64,000 bases of DNA. Source: Tissierella creatinophila DSM 6911 (GTDB lineage: Bacteria > Bacillota > Clostridia > Tissierellales > Tissierellaceae). The stretch is from contig NZ_LTDM01000002.1 in the NCBI RefSeq assembly GCF_001940565.1, forward strand, positions 1-64,000, given 5' to 3'. The notes below the pieces were generated by a model. That model was not told the DNA's origin. It saw nothing but the letters and a program-made list of their open reading frames with translations, and did not search any database. This document shows positions 17,991 through 25,790 of this stretch, piece after piece. The translations under genes were made by a program, and so were the position numbers. The stretch's first letter is position 1. Every line of letters starts with the position of its first letter.

Positions 17991-18641
17991 CTATTTTTCT
18001 ATTTCCCAAGCTATATCTACTGTATCAGTTGATTTTAAGTCTTCAGGTACTATTGATATGTTCTCACTAATAAAGCTCATGCCTTTTTGTAGGCTTAAAG
18101 GGGTGCTATAAAATTTTTCTTCATCTAAACTATAATTTATATTTAGAATCTCACCCAGCCTTACCCCAGAAGCTTCTGCAATAACTATCGCTTTTCTTCT
18201 TGAATCTTCTATTGCATTTTTTAACATTTGATTTTTAAATTCAGTTTCATCTTTTAAATTATAAAAAATAGAAAACTCTGGATTAGATTTTGATTTAGTC
18301 AGTTCATTTAGAACTCTACCCAGTTTTTGGGAATCATTTTCAAACTCAATCTTAAGTGAATGAATTACTTCATATCCAATAAATTTTCTTTTGTAGTTGT
18401 TAAAAGAAGTGGTTTCATTTTCATATTTTGTATCCACATTAAAATTAACAGTTTTTATATCCTCTTTTTCAAATCCTTCACTTTTCAAAGCCCTCCTTAT
18501 GTTTTCTAAATCTTTATTAGCCATTTCAATAGTCTTTTCATAAGAAGCATTAGAAGATTTTAGATTTATATTTATTTTAATTTGATCTGGAGTCATTGAT
18601 GCTTTTCCTACACCTTTTACCCTTATAATTCTCTTATCCAT
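17991..18641 (-). CDS. SIMPL domain-containing protein (DUF541)
   Basis: 216 aa from ATG 18641, chosen because AGGAGG lies 8 nt upstream. Family features: RIIRVKGVGKASMTPDQIKI at the N-terminus, IKTVNFNVDTKYENE in the middle, and a C-terminal stretch ILNINYSLDE. No signal peptide, so probably cytoplasmic, unlike many secreted DUF541 proteins. The biochemical role of the family is unclear; some members affect stress tolerance or signalling. It is 71 nt downstream of the EamA gene and may share its transcript. Confidence 0.85.
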   Translation of the reverse strand: MDKRIIRVKGVGKASMTPDQIKININLKSSNASYEKTIEMANKDLENIRRALKSEGFEKEDIKTVNFNVDTKYENETTSFNNYKRKFIGYEVIHSLKIEFENDSQKLGRVLNELTKSKSNPEFSIFYNLKDETEFKNQMLKNAIEDSRRKAIVIAEASGVRLGEILNINYSLDEEKFYSTPLSLQKGMSFISENISIVPEDLKSTDTVDIAWEIEK

Positions 18642-18712
18642 ATAATATCCCTCCTGATAATCATCTGTATCAATAAAGATACCCATAAAAGGATATTTTA
18701 ATATACTAATGT

Positions 18713-19594
18713 CTATTCTATTCCAAGAATAAATATTCCTATCATAATAGCTCCAATAACTGCATACTGCATCTTTGTAAGTTTTTCCTTTAGAAAAATT
18801 CTAGAGAGTATTATAGAAACTATACTATATGAAGCAATAAGTGGTGCTGTTACTATAGAATTTTCTGCCATAGCATATACATAAAAAAACTGCCCAAATG
18901 TTTCAAACCCAGCAGCAAAAAGTTTTGTTTTTTCTTCTTTAAAAAATATTTTTTCTTTTTTTATAAATCTGATATAAATAAATGCTATTATTCCTACAAG
19001 TAAAAATGTAAGTTCATAAGAAATATTTGCATCTGCCTCTGTTAGTATTCTATCTAGATAAAAACCATCTAAAAATGTACCCACCCCATCTATGATGGCA
19101 TAAAGAATTGGAAATATAATAGCTATGGCACTTATACTATACTTTTTATCTTTATTTTCTTCTACAAGTGTTTCATCTTTTCCTTCTAATTTTGCAAGCA
19201 GTATAATCCCTAAAGTAATTATTGTTACAGCAAAAAATTGTAATCTTCCCATAGTTTGTCCTAAAAATAAGAATGTTAAAATTGCAGCAACTGCTCCAGA
19301 TGAATTACTTAGTGGGGATACTATAGATAGTTCAAGATATCTAAGCCCTACATATCCTATAGTCATAGATATTATATACATAGATGATACAGGTAAGTAC
19401 TTTATCATATTTATAGGATTATAACTTATACCATTATATAATATATAAGAAACCGCATGAATCCCCATTACAAGTCCTACCATTATGACAATCTTTAAAT
19501 GACTATATTTATCTTTGGGGTCAGTTCCCATTTTATAAAATAAATCAGCTGTCCCCCAAGATAATAGTGTAATAATTGCAAATATAAACCACAT
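18713..19594 (-). CDS. EamA/DMT-family transporter
   Basis: 293 aa with about 10 transmembrane segments in two EamA repeats. It starts MWFIFAIITLLSWGTADLFY and carries the small conserved loop SPLSNSSGAVAAILTFLFLG in the first half and YSIVSIILSRIFLKEKLT in the second. A hydrophilic charged loop (about residues 140-155, GKDETLVEENKDKK) separates the halves. DMT transporters move metabolites, often outward. Substrate cannot be predicted. AGAGGAGG precedes the ATG. Confidence 0.88.
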   Translation of the reverse strand: MWFIFAIITLLSWGTADLFYKMGTDPKDKYSHLKIVIMVGLVMGIHAVSYILYNGISYNPINMIKYLPVSSMYIISMTIGYVGLRYLELSIVSPLSNSSGAVAAILTFLFLGQTMGRLQFFAVTIITLGIILLAKLEGKDETLVEENKDKKYSISAIAIIFPILYAIIDGVGTFLDGFYLDRILTEADANISYELTFLLVGIIAFIYIRFIKKEKIFFKEEKTKLFAAGFETFGQFFYVYAMAENSIVTAPLIASYSIVSIILSRIFLKEKLTKMQYAVIGAIMIGIFILGIE

Positions 19595-19693
19595 AACTGT
19601 CCTCCTCTTTTTTAAAAAACTATAACTATAATATCATAATATTGGAAAATAAAAAAGTATATAAAATTTAAAACTAATACTATATAATATTAA

Positions 19694-19721
19694 TAGACTT
19701 GTATTTTCATATCACTATAAT
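19694..19721 (+). promoter_or_regulatory. Probable housekeeping promoter of tcyP-HesB operon
   Basis: TAGACT (19694-19699), 16-bp spacer, TATAAT (19716-19721). The -10 is perfect and the -35 partial. It would give a leader of about 75 nt. No known riboswitch fold was recognised in that leader. Confidence 0.45.
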
Positions 19722-19803
19722 GAAAGAGTAAAAGTCGTAAGAGAAGGGTATTATGTTAAAAATATATAATTTTTATATATTAAAATAAAGAGGAGGAAAG
19801 TTC

Positions 19804-21195
19804 ATGAATAATACTGTTTTAATACTTATAAATATTTTAGCTATGGCGGCAATTATATATACTTTAATGTTTTTGAAAAAGAGAAACTTTTCATTTACAT
19901 TTAGAGTTATTCTAGCTATGGTAGTAGGTATAGTCTTTGGTGCAGCTCTTCAAATAATCTATGGTGCATCATCGGATATAGTAGTAGAATCAAACTCTTG
20001 GTTTTCTATAGTAGGTACAGGTTATGTTAGGCTTTTAAGGATGATAGTTATTCCCCTAATATTTGTATCTATAACAAGTGCTATAATAAATCAAGAATCT
20101 AAAAACCTAGGGAAAATGGCAACTCAAATAATATTGATCTTAGTAATAACAACTGCTATTTCGGCTTTTGTAGGTGCTATGACTTCAAATGCCTTTAACT
20201 TGACTGCAAAGGGGCTTTACTCTGGTGAAATCGAAACACAAGCTGGTGAAAGTTTAGAAGAGAGTCTAGAAGAGTATCAGTCTAGACCTATCCAAGAACA
20301 AATTGTAGAGATCATTCCTATAAATCCGTTCTATTCTATGACAGGTCAAGGAAATTCTGCTACACTATCTGTTGTTGTATTTGCAGCTTTTGTGGCTATA
20401 GCAGCTATTGGTATTCGTAGTATAAAACCAGAATCATCAAAGTTGTTTGCCGACTTAATAAAAGCACTCAATGATGTTGTAATGCGTATGGTTACAATGA
20501 TTTTAAGACTTACTCCTTATGGCGTTCTAGCTCTTATGACTAGAATGGTATCAACAAGTAATTTTAAAGATATTTTAAGGCTTATAAATTTTGTAATAGC
20601 ATCTTATGTGGCCTTAATAATAGTATTTATAATTCATTTACTATTATTATTAGCTTTTGGAATAAATCCTGGAATATATTTAAAAAAATCAGCTACCGCT
20701 TTAATGTTTGCTTTTAGTTCTAGATCTTCTGCTGGAACACTACCTATAAATATTCAAACTCAAATCGATAAGTTTGGAGTCTCCCCTGGACAAGCTAATC
20801 TATCTGCTTCTCTTGGAACTAGTATAGGTCAAAATGGTTGTGCAGGGGTATATCCTGCTATGCTTGCTGTTATGATTGCACCTACTGTGGGTATAGATCC
20901 TATGGATCCTACATTCTTAATAAAACTTATTGTAATTACCGCTATAGCTTCATTTGGAATAGCAGGTGTAGGTGGGGGGGCAACTTTTGCAGCTCTTACA
21001 GTGCTTTCTTCTATGGGACTACCTGTAGGATTGGTAGGACTTTTAATAGCTATAGAACCTCTTATAGATATGGGTAGAACACTTGTAAATGTAAGTGATT
21101 CTATGGTTGCAGGTCTTATATCAAGTAAGCTTATGAATGAACTTGATTTAGAAAGGTATAATAGTAAAGTTTCAAAGAATGTTGAGGAGGGATAA
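19804..21195 (+). CDS. tcyP: L-cystine:cation symporter, TcyP family
   Basis: 463 aa, the usual length of TcyP. Member of the dicarboxylate/amino acid:cation symporter (DAACS) superfamily: an N-terminal transmembrane region, MIVIPLIFVSITSAI, the re-entrant loop AFSSRSSAGTLPINIQTQ, the helix NGCAGVYPAMLAVMIAP, and the second hairpin AIEPLIDMGRTLVNVSD. TcyP proteins import L-cystine with sodium or protons. AGAGGAGG precedes the ATG. The stop (21193-21195) is one base before the start of the HesB-like selenoprotein, so the two are translated from one message. The tie to sulfur supply is an inference from family and context. Confidence 0.88.
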   Translation: MNNTVLILINILAMAAIIYTLMFLKKRNFSFTFRVILAMVVGIVFGAALQIIYGASSDIVVESNSWFSIVGTGYVRLLRMIVIPLIFVSITSAIINQESKNLGKMATQIILILVITTAISAFVGAMTSNAFNLTAKGLYSGEIETQAGESLEESLEEYQSRPIQEQIVEIIPINPFYSMTGQGNSATLSVVVFAAFVAIAAIGIRSIKPESSKLFADLIKALNDVVMRMVTMILRLTPYGVLALMTRMVSTSNFKDILRLINFVIASYVALIIVFIIHLLLLLAFGINPGIYLKKSATALMFAFSSRSSAGTLPINIQTQIDKFGVSPGQANLSASLGTSIGQNGCAGVYPAMLAVMIAPTVGIDPMDPTFLIKLIVITAIASFGIAGVGGGATFAALTVLSSMGLPVGLVGLLIAIEPLIDMGRTLVNVSDSMVAGLISSKLMNELDLERYNSKVSKNVEEG

Positions 21196-21196
21196 A

Positions 21197-21481
21197 ATGA
21201 AAATATCTATTGATGACAAAACAAAAAAGTATCTTACATCAAAAAAAGAAGATTCTATAATTATCTGGCTTGAAGGATGTTCTTCATGAGGCACTAGTGA
21301 ACCTCAACCATCAGTTAAGATGGGAAAACCTGAAGATGTGGATGATTATGATAAGTATGATGTAGATGATATAAAAGTATATGTTAAATCAGATGTTAAA
21401 GCTAAAGAAGACTCATTAAAGATAAAGTATTCTAAAATGCTTTGGGTGGAAAAACTTGTTGTAGAAGGTATTATATTTTAA
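21197..21481 (+). CDS. HesB-like selenoprotein (TGA at codon 31 read as selenocysteine)
   Basis: 94 aa. ATG 21197 has GAGGAGG 7 nt upstream inside the end of tcyP. The frame runs MKISIDDKTKKYLTSKK...IIWLEGCSSU-GTSEPQP, where U is an in-frame TGA at 21287-21289, then continues 63 codons to TAA. After the TGA come PSVKMGKPEDVDDYDKYDVD and a well-formed C-terminus, KMLWVEKLVVEGIIF, immediately before a strong terminator. This fits the HesB-like selenoprotein family (TIGR01911), small relatives of IscA/HesB Fe-S proteins in which Sec replaces a conserved Cys. A stem-loop after the TGA (21308-21323) fits a bacterial SECIS. The function is probably thiol/selenol or Fe-S related but untested. Conventional gene calling would stop at codon 30. 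Confidence 0.87.
21287..21323 (+). promoter_or_regulatory. Sec codon and candidate bacterial SECIS element
   Basis: TGA at 21287-21289 is followed 18 nt later by a stem CCATC (21308-21312), loop AGTTAA, stem GATGG (21319-21323). The loop has G at its second position and the distance from the UGA falls in the range of bacterial SECIS elements. A second possible hairpin (TGAGG with CCTCA, 21287-21306) includes the codon itself. Confidence 0.65.
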
Positions 21482-21514
21482 AAATACTCCCTAGTATCTA
21501 CTAGGGAGTATTTT
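21481..21514. terminator. Bidirectional terminator between the selenoprotein and DUF4243 genes
   Basis: A 16-bp perfect stem (21481-21496 with 21499-21514) rich in A/T at the base and CTCCCTAG at the top. It starts in the selenoprotein stop codon and touches the stop of the convergent gene. Confidence 0.85.
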
Positions 21515-22514
21515 AATGATATTTTATTCTTTTAACACTTATATCTTTAAGTTGTTCAATATTATATATTTTATCTAAACATAAGGCTGAATATGTGAGT
21601 TTTATATCATGAACATCCGTAGATTTGAGAGATTTTTGTATGATACACTTCCAAGAAAACCCTGTTTCATTTTCTTGCATTTGAGGATAATCCATAATAC
21701 CCGTAGCTATTAGATTCGTAATTATACATGTGGTAAATATATCCATTGCTTCTTCAAAATCATCATAATAGTCTTTTAAAACAATTAGGGCGTGGAGACT
21801 AGTTATGCAATGAAGCACAACTATATTTCTATCTTTGTAAAATAGTGGTATTAATAAATCAAGAAGTGCTCTAATTTTTTCATCGTACTCCCCTTTTAAT
21901 ATAAATCCATTTTTAAGATATATTTCATCATTATATAGCGCCTTTAATCTTTGACCTAATCTATCATTGTTTTCAAGTATTTCTTTAATATGTACACTTC
22001 TTGCCAACTTTTTTATTTCTTCTCTTATATCTTTTGGTTCAACTTTTCTTTCAAGTAATCTAGCTTCTCTATAAGCTGTAATATAATATGCTAATCCCCT
22101 TGTCAGTTCCTCTTTTAGCTCCGATTTTTCTCTATATCCTTCTACTCCATAAGAAACCCTTATAAGTGTGTGAAATAGTCCTGAGCTCATACCAAGTGGA
22201 TATTTGTTTAATATATAACTTGTCAATTCTTCTATATTTTTAGTTAGCAATTCTTTTTTTAAAAAATCTAAAGCTCCTTCATATAAATCCCTGTTTCCTA
22301 AAGCCTCTTCTATAGAGTTTACATCCTTGTATTCTTTTTTAACCTTATCTATATGAGATTTTTCAAGATACTTTGTAGTAAATTCATCTACAGATTCACT
22401 TTCTCCTGATAACTTATATGTTGCCCATTGAGCCATTGGTAAATGGTTTATAAGCGAGCCCATATATGGCGAAAACATTTCTCCTGTCTTGTTTATTATA
22501 CTTTCGACTGTCAT
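21513..22514 (-). CDS. Questin oxidase-like protein (DUF4243)
   Basis: 333 aa, no membrane segment. Matches the DUF4243/questin oxidase family by its N-terminal NHLPMAQWATYKLSGES, SSGLFHTLIRVSYGVEGYRE in the middle, and VLHCITSLHALIVLKDY (His-containing helix) towards the C-terminus. Fungal relatives perform a Baeyer-Villiger type ring oxidation of questin without flavin; the role of bacterial members is unknown, and in an anaerobe an O2-using reaction would be odd. Single gene with GAGAGGTAGAG before the ATG. Confidence 0.75.
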   Translation of the reverse strand: MTVESIINKTGEMFSPYMGSLINHLPMAQWATYKLSGESESVDEFTTKYLEKSHIDKVKKEYKDVNSIEEALGNRDLYEGALDFLKKELLTKNIEELTSYILNKYPLGMSSGLFHTLIRVSYGVEGYREKSELKEELTRGLAYYITAYREARLLERKVEPKDIREEIKKLARSVHIKEILENNDRLGQRLKALYNDEIYLKNGFILKGEYDEKIRALLDLLIPLFYKDRNIVVLHCITSLHALIVLKDYYDDFEEAMDIFTTCIITNLIATGIMDYPQMQENETGFSWKCIIQKSLKSTDVHDIKLTYSALCLDKIYNIEQLKDISVKRIKYH

Positions 22515-22598
22515 CTCTCTACCTCTCTTTGATGATTATTTTGTATATTACATATAATCTATACCCAGTTATAAAACTTTAAACTCATTTAAATAAAT

Positions 22599-22640
22599 AA
22601 TCCCAAAGATTAGATATTTTTGCATCTAATCTTTGGGATT
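22599..22640 (-). terminator. Terminator of sodA
   Basis: A perfect 17-bp stem (22599-22615 with 22624-22640, core TCCCAAAGATTAGAT) with an 8-nt loop lies just after the sodA stop. Confidence 0.85.
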
Positions 22641-22658
22641 TGATTTTAAGACTAATGT

Positions 22659-23270
22659 TTATTTGTTTGCTTCATTAAATCTTTTTTCTACTTCTTTCCA
22701 ATTTACAACATTCCAAAAAGCTTCTATATAATCTGGTCTCTTATTTTGATATTTTAAATAATAAGCATGCTCCCATACATCAAGACCCATTAGTGGAAAC
22801 TTTCCTTCAGAAACTGGACTATCTTGATTTGGAGTTGACATAACTGAAAGTTTTCCATTTTCTAGTACTAACCATGCCCAGCCACTACCAAATCTAGTAG
22901 TTGCAGCTTTATTAAATTCTTCTTTAAACTTTTCAAATCCTCCTAAATCCTCTTCAATTCTTTTAGAAAGTTCTCCATCTGGTTTTCCGCCGCCATTTGG
23001 TGACATTATCTTCCAGAAAATAGAGTGGTTATAGTGTCCACCCGCATTATTTCTAACTGCAGTTCTTATCTCTTTTGGAACTTCATCTAATTTTTCTAGT
23101 AATTCTTTAACGTCCATATCTTGAAGTTTTTCGTGACCTTCTAAAGCATTATTTGCGTTATTTATATATGCTTGATGGTGCTTAGTATGATGGATCTCCA
23201 TTGTTTTAGCATCTATATAAGGTTCTAATGCATCGTATGCATAATCTAATTCTGGTAATTTAAAAGTCAT
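22659..23270 (-). CDS. sodA: Superoxide dismutase, Fe/Mn type
   Basis: 203 aa, standard length. The metal ligands are visible: His27 in [13 protein letters not shown], the His in [10 protein letters not shown], and Asp/His in [18 protein letters not shown]. The stretch KIMSPNGGG is typical of the Mn-leaning branch, but metal use cannot be fixed from sequence. It dismutates superoxide in the cytoplasm and in an anaerobe protects against air exposure. The upstream region has a Fur/PerR-like box overlapping promoter-like sequence, suggesting control by metal or peroxide stress. Confidence 0.95.
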   Translation of the reverse strand: MTFKLPELDYAYDALEPYIDAKTMEIHHTKHHQAYINNANNALEGHEKLQDMDVKELLEKLDEVPKEIRTAVRNNAGGHYNHSIFWKIMSPNGGGKPDGELSKRIEEDLGGFEKFKEEFNKAATTRFGSGWAWLVLENGKLSVMSTPNQDSPVSEGKFPLMGLDVWEHAYYLKYQNKRPDYIEAFWNVVNWKEVEKRFNEANK

Positions 23271-23328
23271 TTAATATCTCTCCTTTTATTTATATGATTG
23301 TTTTAAAAGCTTCTATCTATTATTATAT

Positions 23329-23353
23329 ATATCCATTTTTCTAATTGATAAAC
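23329..23353 (-). promoter_or_regulatory. Possible SigB-type promoter of sodA (weak)
   Basis: On the minus strand GTTTAT (23353-23348), 13-bp spacer, GGATAT (23334-23329) resembles the SigB consensus GTTTAA-N12-14-GGGTAT with one mismatch in each box. The same AT-rich segment could also serve the housekeeping sigma factor. Confidence 0.3.
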
Positions 23354-23360
23354 ATTATCA
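23346..23360. promoter_or_regulatory. Fur/PerR-like operator upstream of sodA
   Basis: TGATAAACATTATCA is a 7-1-7 inverted repeat with one mismatch, closely matching the Fur-family box TGATAAT-N-ATTATCA. It lies about 75 bp upstream of the sodA start and overlaps promoter-like sequence. Confidence 0.5.
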
Positions 23361-23375
23361 TCTAATTTTATTTAA

Positions 23376-23400
23376 AAATCCTAGAATTTTTCTAGGATTT
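23376..23400 (-). terminator. Terminator of the second EamA gene
   Basis: An 11-bp stem AAATCCTAGAA (23376-23386) with 23390-23400 and a 3-nt loop directly follows the stop of the EamA transporter gene. Confidence 0.75.
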
Positions 23401-23408
23401 AAAGTAAT

Positions 23409-24308
23409 CTAGATTAAAAATAAAACTCCTACACCTAATACAGAAAGTACTGCTCCTAATATTTCTTTAGCAGTTATCTTTTCTTTATAAATTATTATGG
23501 AAAAAGGTATTATGATTATAGGCATTATAGATATAATGGTAGCTGATACTCCAGCTGTTGTATATTGAAGTGAAATAAGCTGAAGAGACACTCCTAAAAA
23601 TGGGCCGAGGATAGCTCCAACTGCTATTAAAATCATCGCTCTTTTATCTTTTAGAGCCTCTTTTAAATCTGACCATCTATTTAAGAATAAAAATAGAATT
23701 ACAAAAGAAAAAAATCCAGATATAATCCTTATTTGAGTTGAAGCAAATGCATTATAGCCATTCATACCAACTTTACTAAAAATAGTTCCTACTGATTGTC
23801 CTATAGCACCTAAAAAAGCATATATTAAACCTTTTATAGAATGAGTAAATTTAAATTTTCGCTCTCCAGTATCTTTGCTAAGTATAACTAAAGCTATGCC
23901 TAAAAATGTAACAAACATTCCAAGTACACCTAATATAGAAACTTTTTCTTTTAAAAATATAAATCCTAAAAGTGCAGTAAGAGGTGGGCTTGATGCTAAT
24001 ATAAGTAGTGAAATTCTAGTTCCTATCTCTATATAAGCTTGAAAAAGAAATAAATCACCCAGAAAAAACCCAATAGCTCCAGATATACTAAGCCATGTCC
24101 AGTTATGAAGTGTTGCATCTACCGGAAAGAAATGCCCTCTAACAAAATATGTAAATATACTAATAAATAAAAATCCAAACACAAGTCTTATAAAATTAAC
24201 TGCAAGTGAACCAACTCTTTTTCCTGCAGATTCAAAAAACATTCCCATCACAGCCCAACAAATCGCCGTAGTTAAAGCTGCTATTTCTCCTATTTTAGAA
24301 CTTATCAA
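23409..24308 (-). CDS. EamA/DMT-family transporter
   Basis: About 299 aa from TTG 24308 (GAGG 9 nt upstream); an in-frame GTG at 24323 lacks a ribosome site, so the start is uncertain by five residues. Ten predicted transmembrane segments in two EamA repeats: ALTTAICWAVMGMFFESAG, ASSPPLTALLGFIFLKEKV in the first half, and ISIMPIIIIPFSIIIYKEKI closing the second. Likely exporter of amino acids or other metabolites, substrate unknown. It belongs to a different DMT subgroup from the transporter at 18713-19594. Single gene upstream of sodA on the same strand. Confidence 0.88.
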   Translation of the reverse strand: MISSKIGEIAALTTAICWAVMGMFFESAGKRVGSLAVNFIRLVFGFLFISIFTYFVRGHFFPVDATLHNWTWLSISGAIGFFLGDLFLFQAYIEIGTRISLLILASSPPLTALLGFIFLKEKVSILGVLGMFVTFLGIALVILSKDTGERKFKFTHSIKGLIYAFLGAIGQSVGTIFSKVGMNGYNAFASTQIRIISGFFSFVILFLFLNRWSDLKEALKDKRAMILIAVGAILGPFLGVSLQLISLQYTTAGVSATIISIMPIIIIPFSIIIYKEKITAKEILGAVLSVLGVGVLFLI

Positions 24309-24323
24309 TTTTTCATTCCTCAC

Positions 24324-24710
24324 TTTTTATGTATTTTTATAACCAATAACTTTGTTCTTTATGATGTCTTTCATAACCATTTTGCTCTTTCGCATTATTA
24401 TATGATATCATCTTTCTTTAAAATATAAAAGAATATTTTAAATCGTGATAGATACTCTTTCAGGTATACTATAGAAAGCTACACACCCTTATGTTTTGAT
24501 TCTTAGCCGTATAAAATATGCTAAAATTAATAAAACTATCATATATTAGTTTATAGTTGATACTTTTATCTAATTAGCAAATAATATCGTAAAAGAATAG
24601 TATTCTTTCTTATAAAGTATTATAATTGTATAAGATATCTATAAAATTAATTCTAAAGCCTTGAACTGTAATATTATATATAAAAAAACAATTTATTAGG
24701 GGGAAAATAT
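24324..24710. other. About 390-base intergenic region between divergent genes
   Basis: Strongly AT-rich gap between the EamA gene (minus) and ddl (plus). It must carry promoters for both. A TATAAT-like box occurs near 24650, but I could not assign a convincing -35. I see no gene, structural RNA or long repeat. Confidence 0.5.
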
Positions 24711-25790
24711 ATGAAGACAAATCTGTACGTATTATATGGTGGTAGATCTATCGAACATGAGATCTCTATTATATCTGCCACTGCTGTTTTAAATGCAGTA
24801 GATAAAAGTAAATACAATGTATATCCAGTATTTATAACTAAAGAGGGACAATGGTGTCCATTTGGAAAACTAAATAACAATATAGAAAAAGAAAAAGAAT
24901 TGGAACTCTCTAGCGATAAATCTATAACTCAATCCATGGGAGATTTTATAAAATCAATAGATGGTAATGAAAAAAATATAGTATTTCCAGTCCTTCATGG
25001 TAATAATGGAGAAGATGGTACAGTCCAAGGATTATTAGAATTGATAGACATTCCTTATGTAGGAAATGAAGTCCTATCTTCTGCTCTCTGCATGGATAAA
25101 ACTATGACAAGTGATATTTTAAATGCACATAATATACCACAAGCACGTTACACAAGTATAAAAAAATATCAATGGGATAAAGATTTAGAATCTACATTAG
25201 ATAATTTACTTAATGATGTTAATTTACCTGTATTTGTTAAACCTGCTAATGCTGGTTCAAGTGTTGGAATTAGCAAAGCTACAACTCGAGATGAATTAAT
25301 AGATAGTATTAATTTAGCATTTACCTATGATGTTAAGCTCTTGATTCAAGAAGAAGTTGTAGGAAAGGAAGTTGAAACTTGTATAATAGGAAATAATTAT
25401 CCAAAAGCTTCTCTTTCCGGGGAGCTTGAGATGGAAGATGCTTTTTATGATTACGAAGCTAAATATATTAAAAAAGCTGCCGTGCCAGTTATTCCAGCTA
25501 AATTAGATATTGAAACAAGTAAAAGAGTAAGAGAAATAGCTCTTAAAACATATGAAATATTGGACTGTAGAGGAATTGCTAGAGTAGATATATTTGTAAC
25601 TCCTGAAAATAAAATCCTAGTAAATGAGATCAATACTATGCCTGGATTTACTTCAATAAGTATGGCTCCAATGTTATGGCAAAAAACTGATGAATCTAGT
25701 TTTAAAGATCTTGTAGAAAGGCTTATTGATTATGCTCTTGAAAGATATGATGAAAAAACTTCGATCTCAAAGGTAAAGGTGACTAATTAA
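24711..25790 (+). CDS. ddl: D-alanine--D-alanine ligase
   Basis: 359 aa. ATP-grasp enzyme joining two D-alanines for peptidoglycan. Motifs: YGGRSIEHEISIISA near the N-terminus, VLHGNNGEDGTVQGLLELI, VFVKPANAGSSVGISK (ATP-binding Lys and loop), CRGIARVDIF, and LVNEINTMPGFTSISMAP (metal-binding Glu/Asn and the omega region). GGGGGAAAATAT precedes the ATG. The stop overlaps the murF start by one base (TAATG), so the two are coupled and supply and use D-Ala-D-Ala. Confidence 0.96.
   Translation: MKTNLYVLYGGRSIEHEISIISATAVLNAVDKSKYNVYPVFITKEGQWCPFGKLNNNIEKEKELELSSDKSITQSMGDFIKSIDGNEKNIVFPVLHGNNGEDGTVQGLLELIDIPYVGNEVLSSALCMDKTMTSDILNAHNIPQARYTSIKKYQWDKDLESTLDNLLNDVNLPVFVKPANAGSSVGISKATTRDELIDSINLAFTYDVKLLIQEEVVGKEVETCIIGNNYPKASLSGELEMEDAFYDYEAKYIKKAAVPVIPAKLDIETSKRVREIALKTYEILDCRGIARVDIFVTPENKILVNEINTMPGFTSISMAPMLWQKTDESSFKDLVERLIDYALERYDEKTSISKVKVTN

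Noticed and set aside
19722-19803. Riboswitch (SAM or T-box type) in the tcyP leader
   Set aside because: The leader is only about 75 nt, AT-rich, and shows none of the conserved cores.
20838-21077. Tyr/Cys-rich plus-strand frame inside tcyP
   Set aside because: Overlaps conserved TcyP coding sequence in another frame; composition is an artefact of the helix codons.
21197-21286. Reading the HesB-like gene as a 30-codon pseudogene ended by TGA
   Set aside because: The downstream frame is open for 63 codons with coding character, the stop is matched by a known Sec position in the family, and a SECIS-like stem-loop follows.
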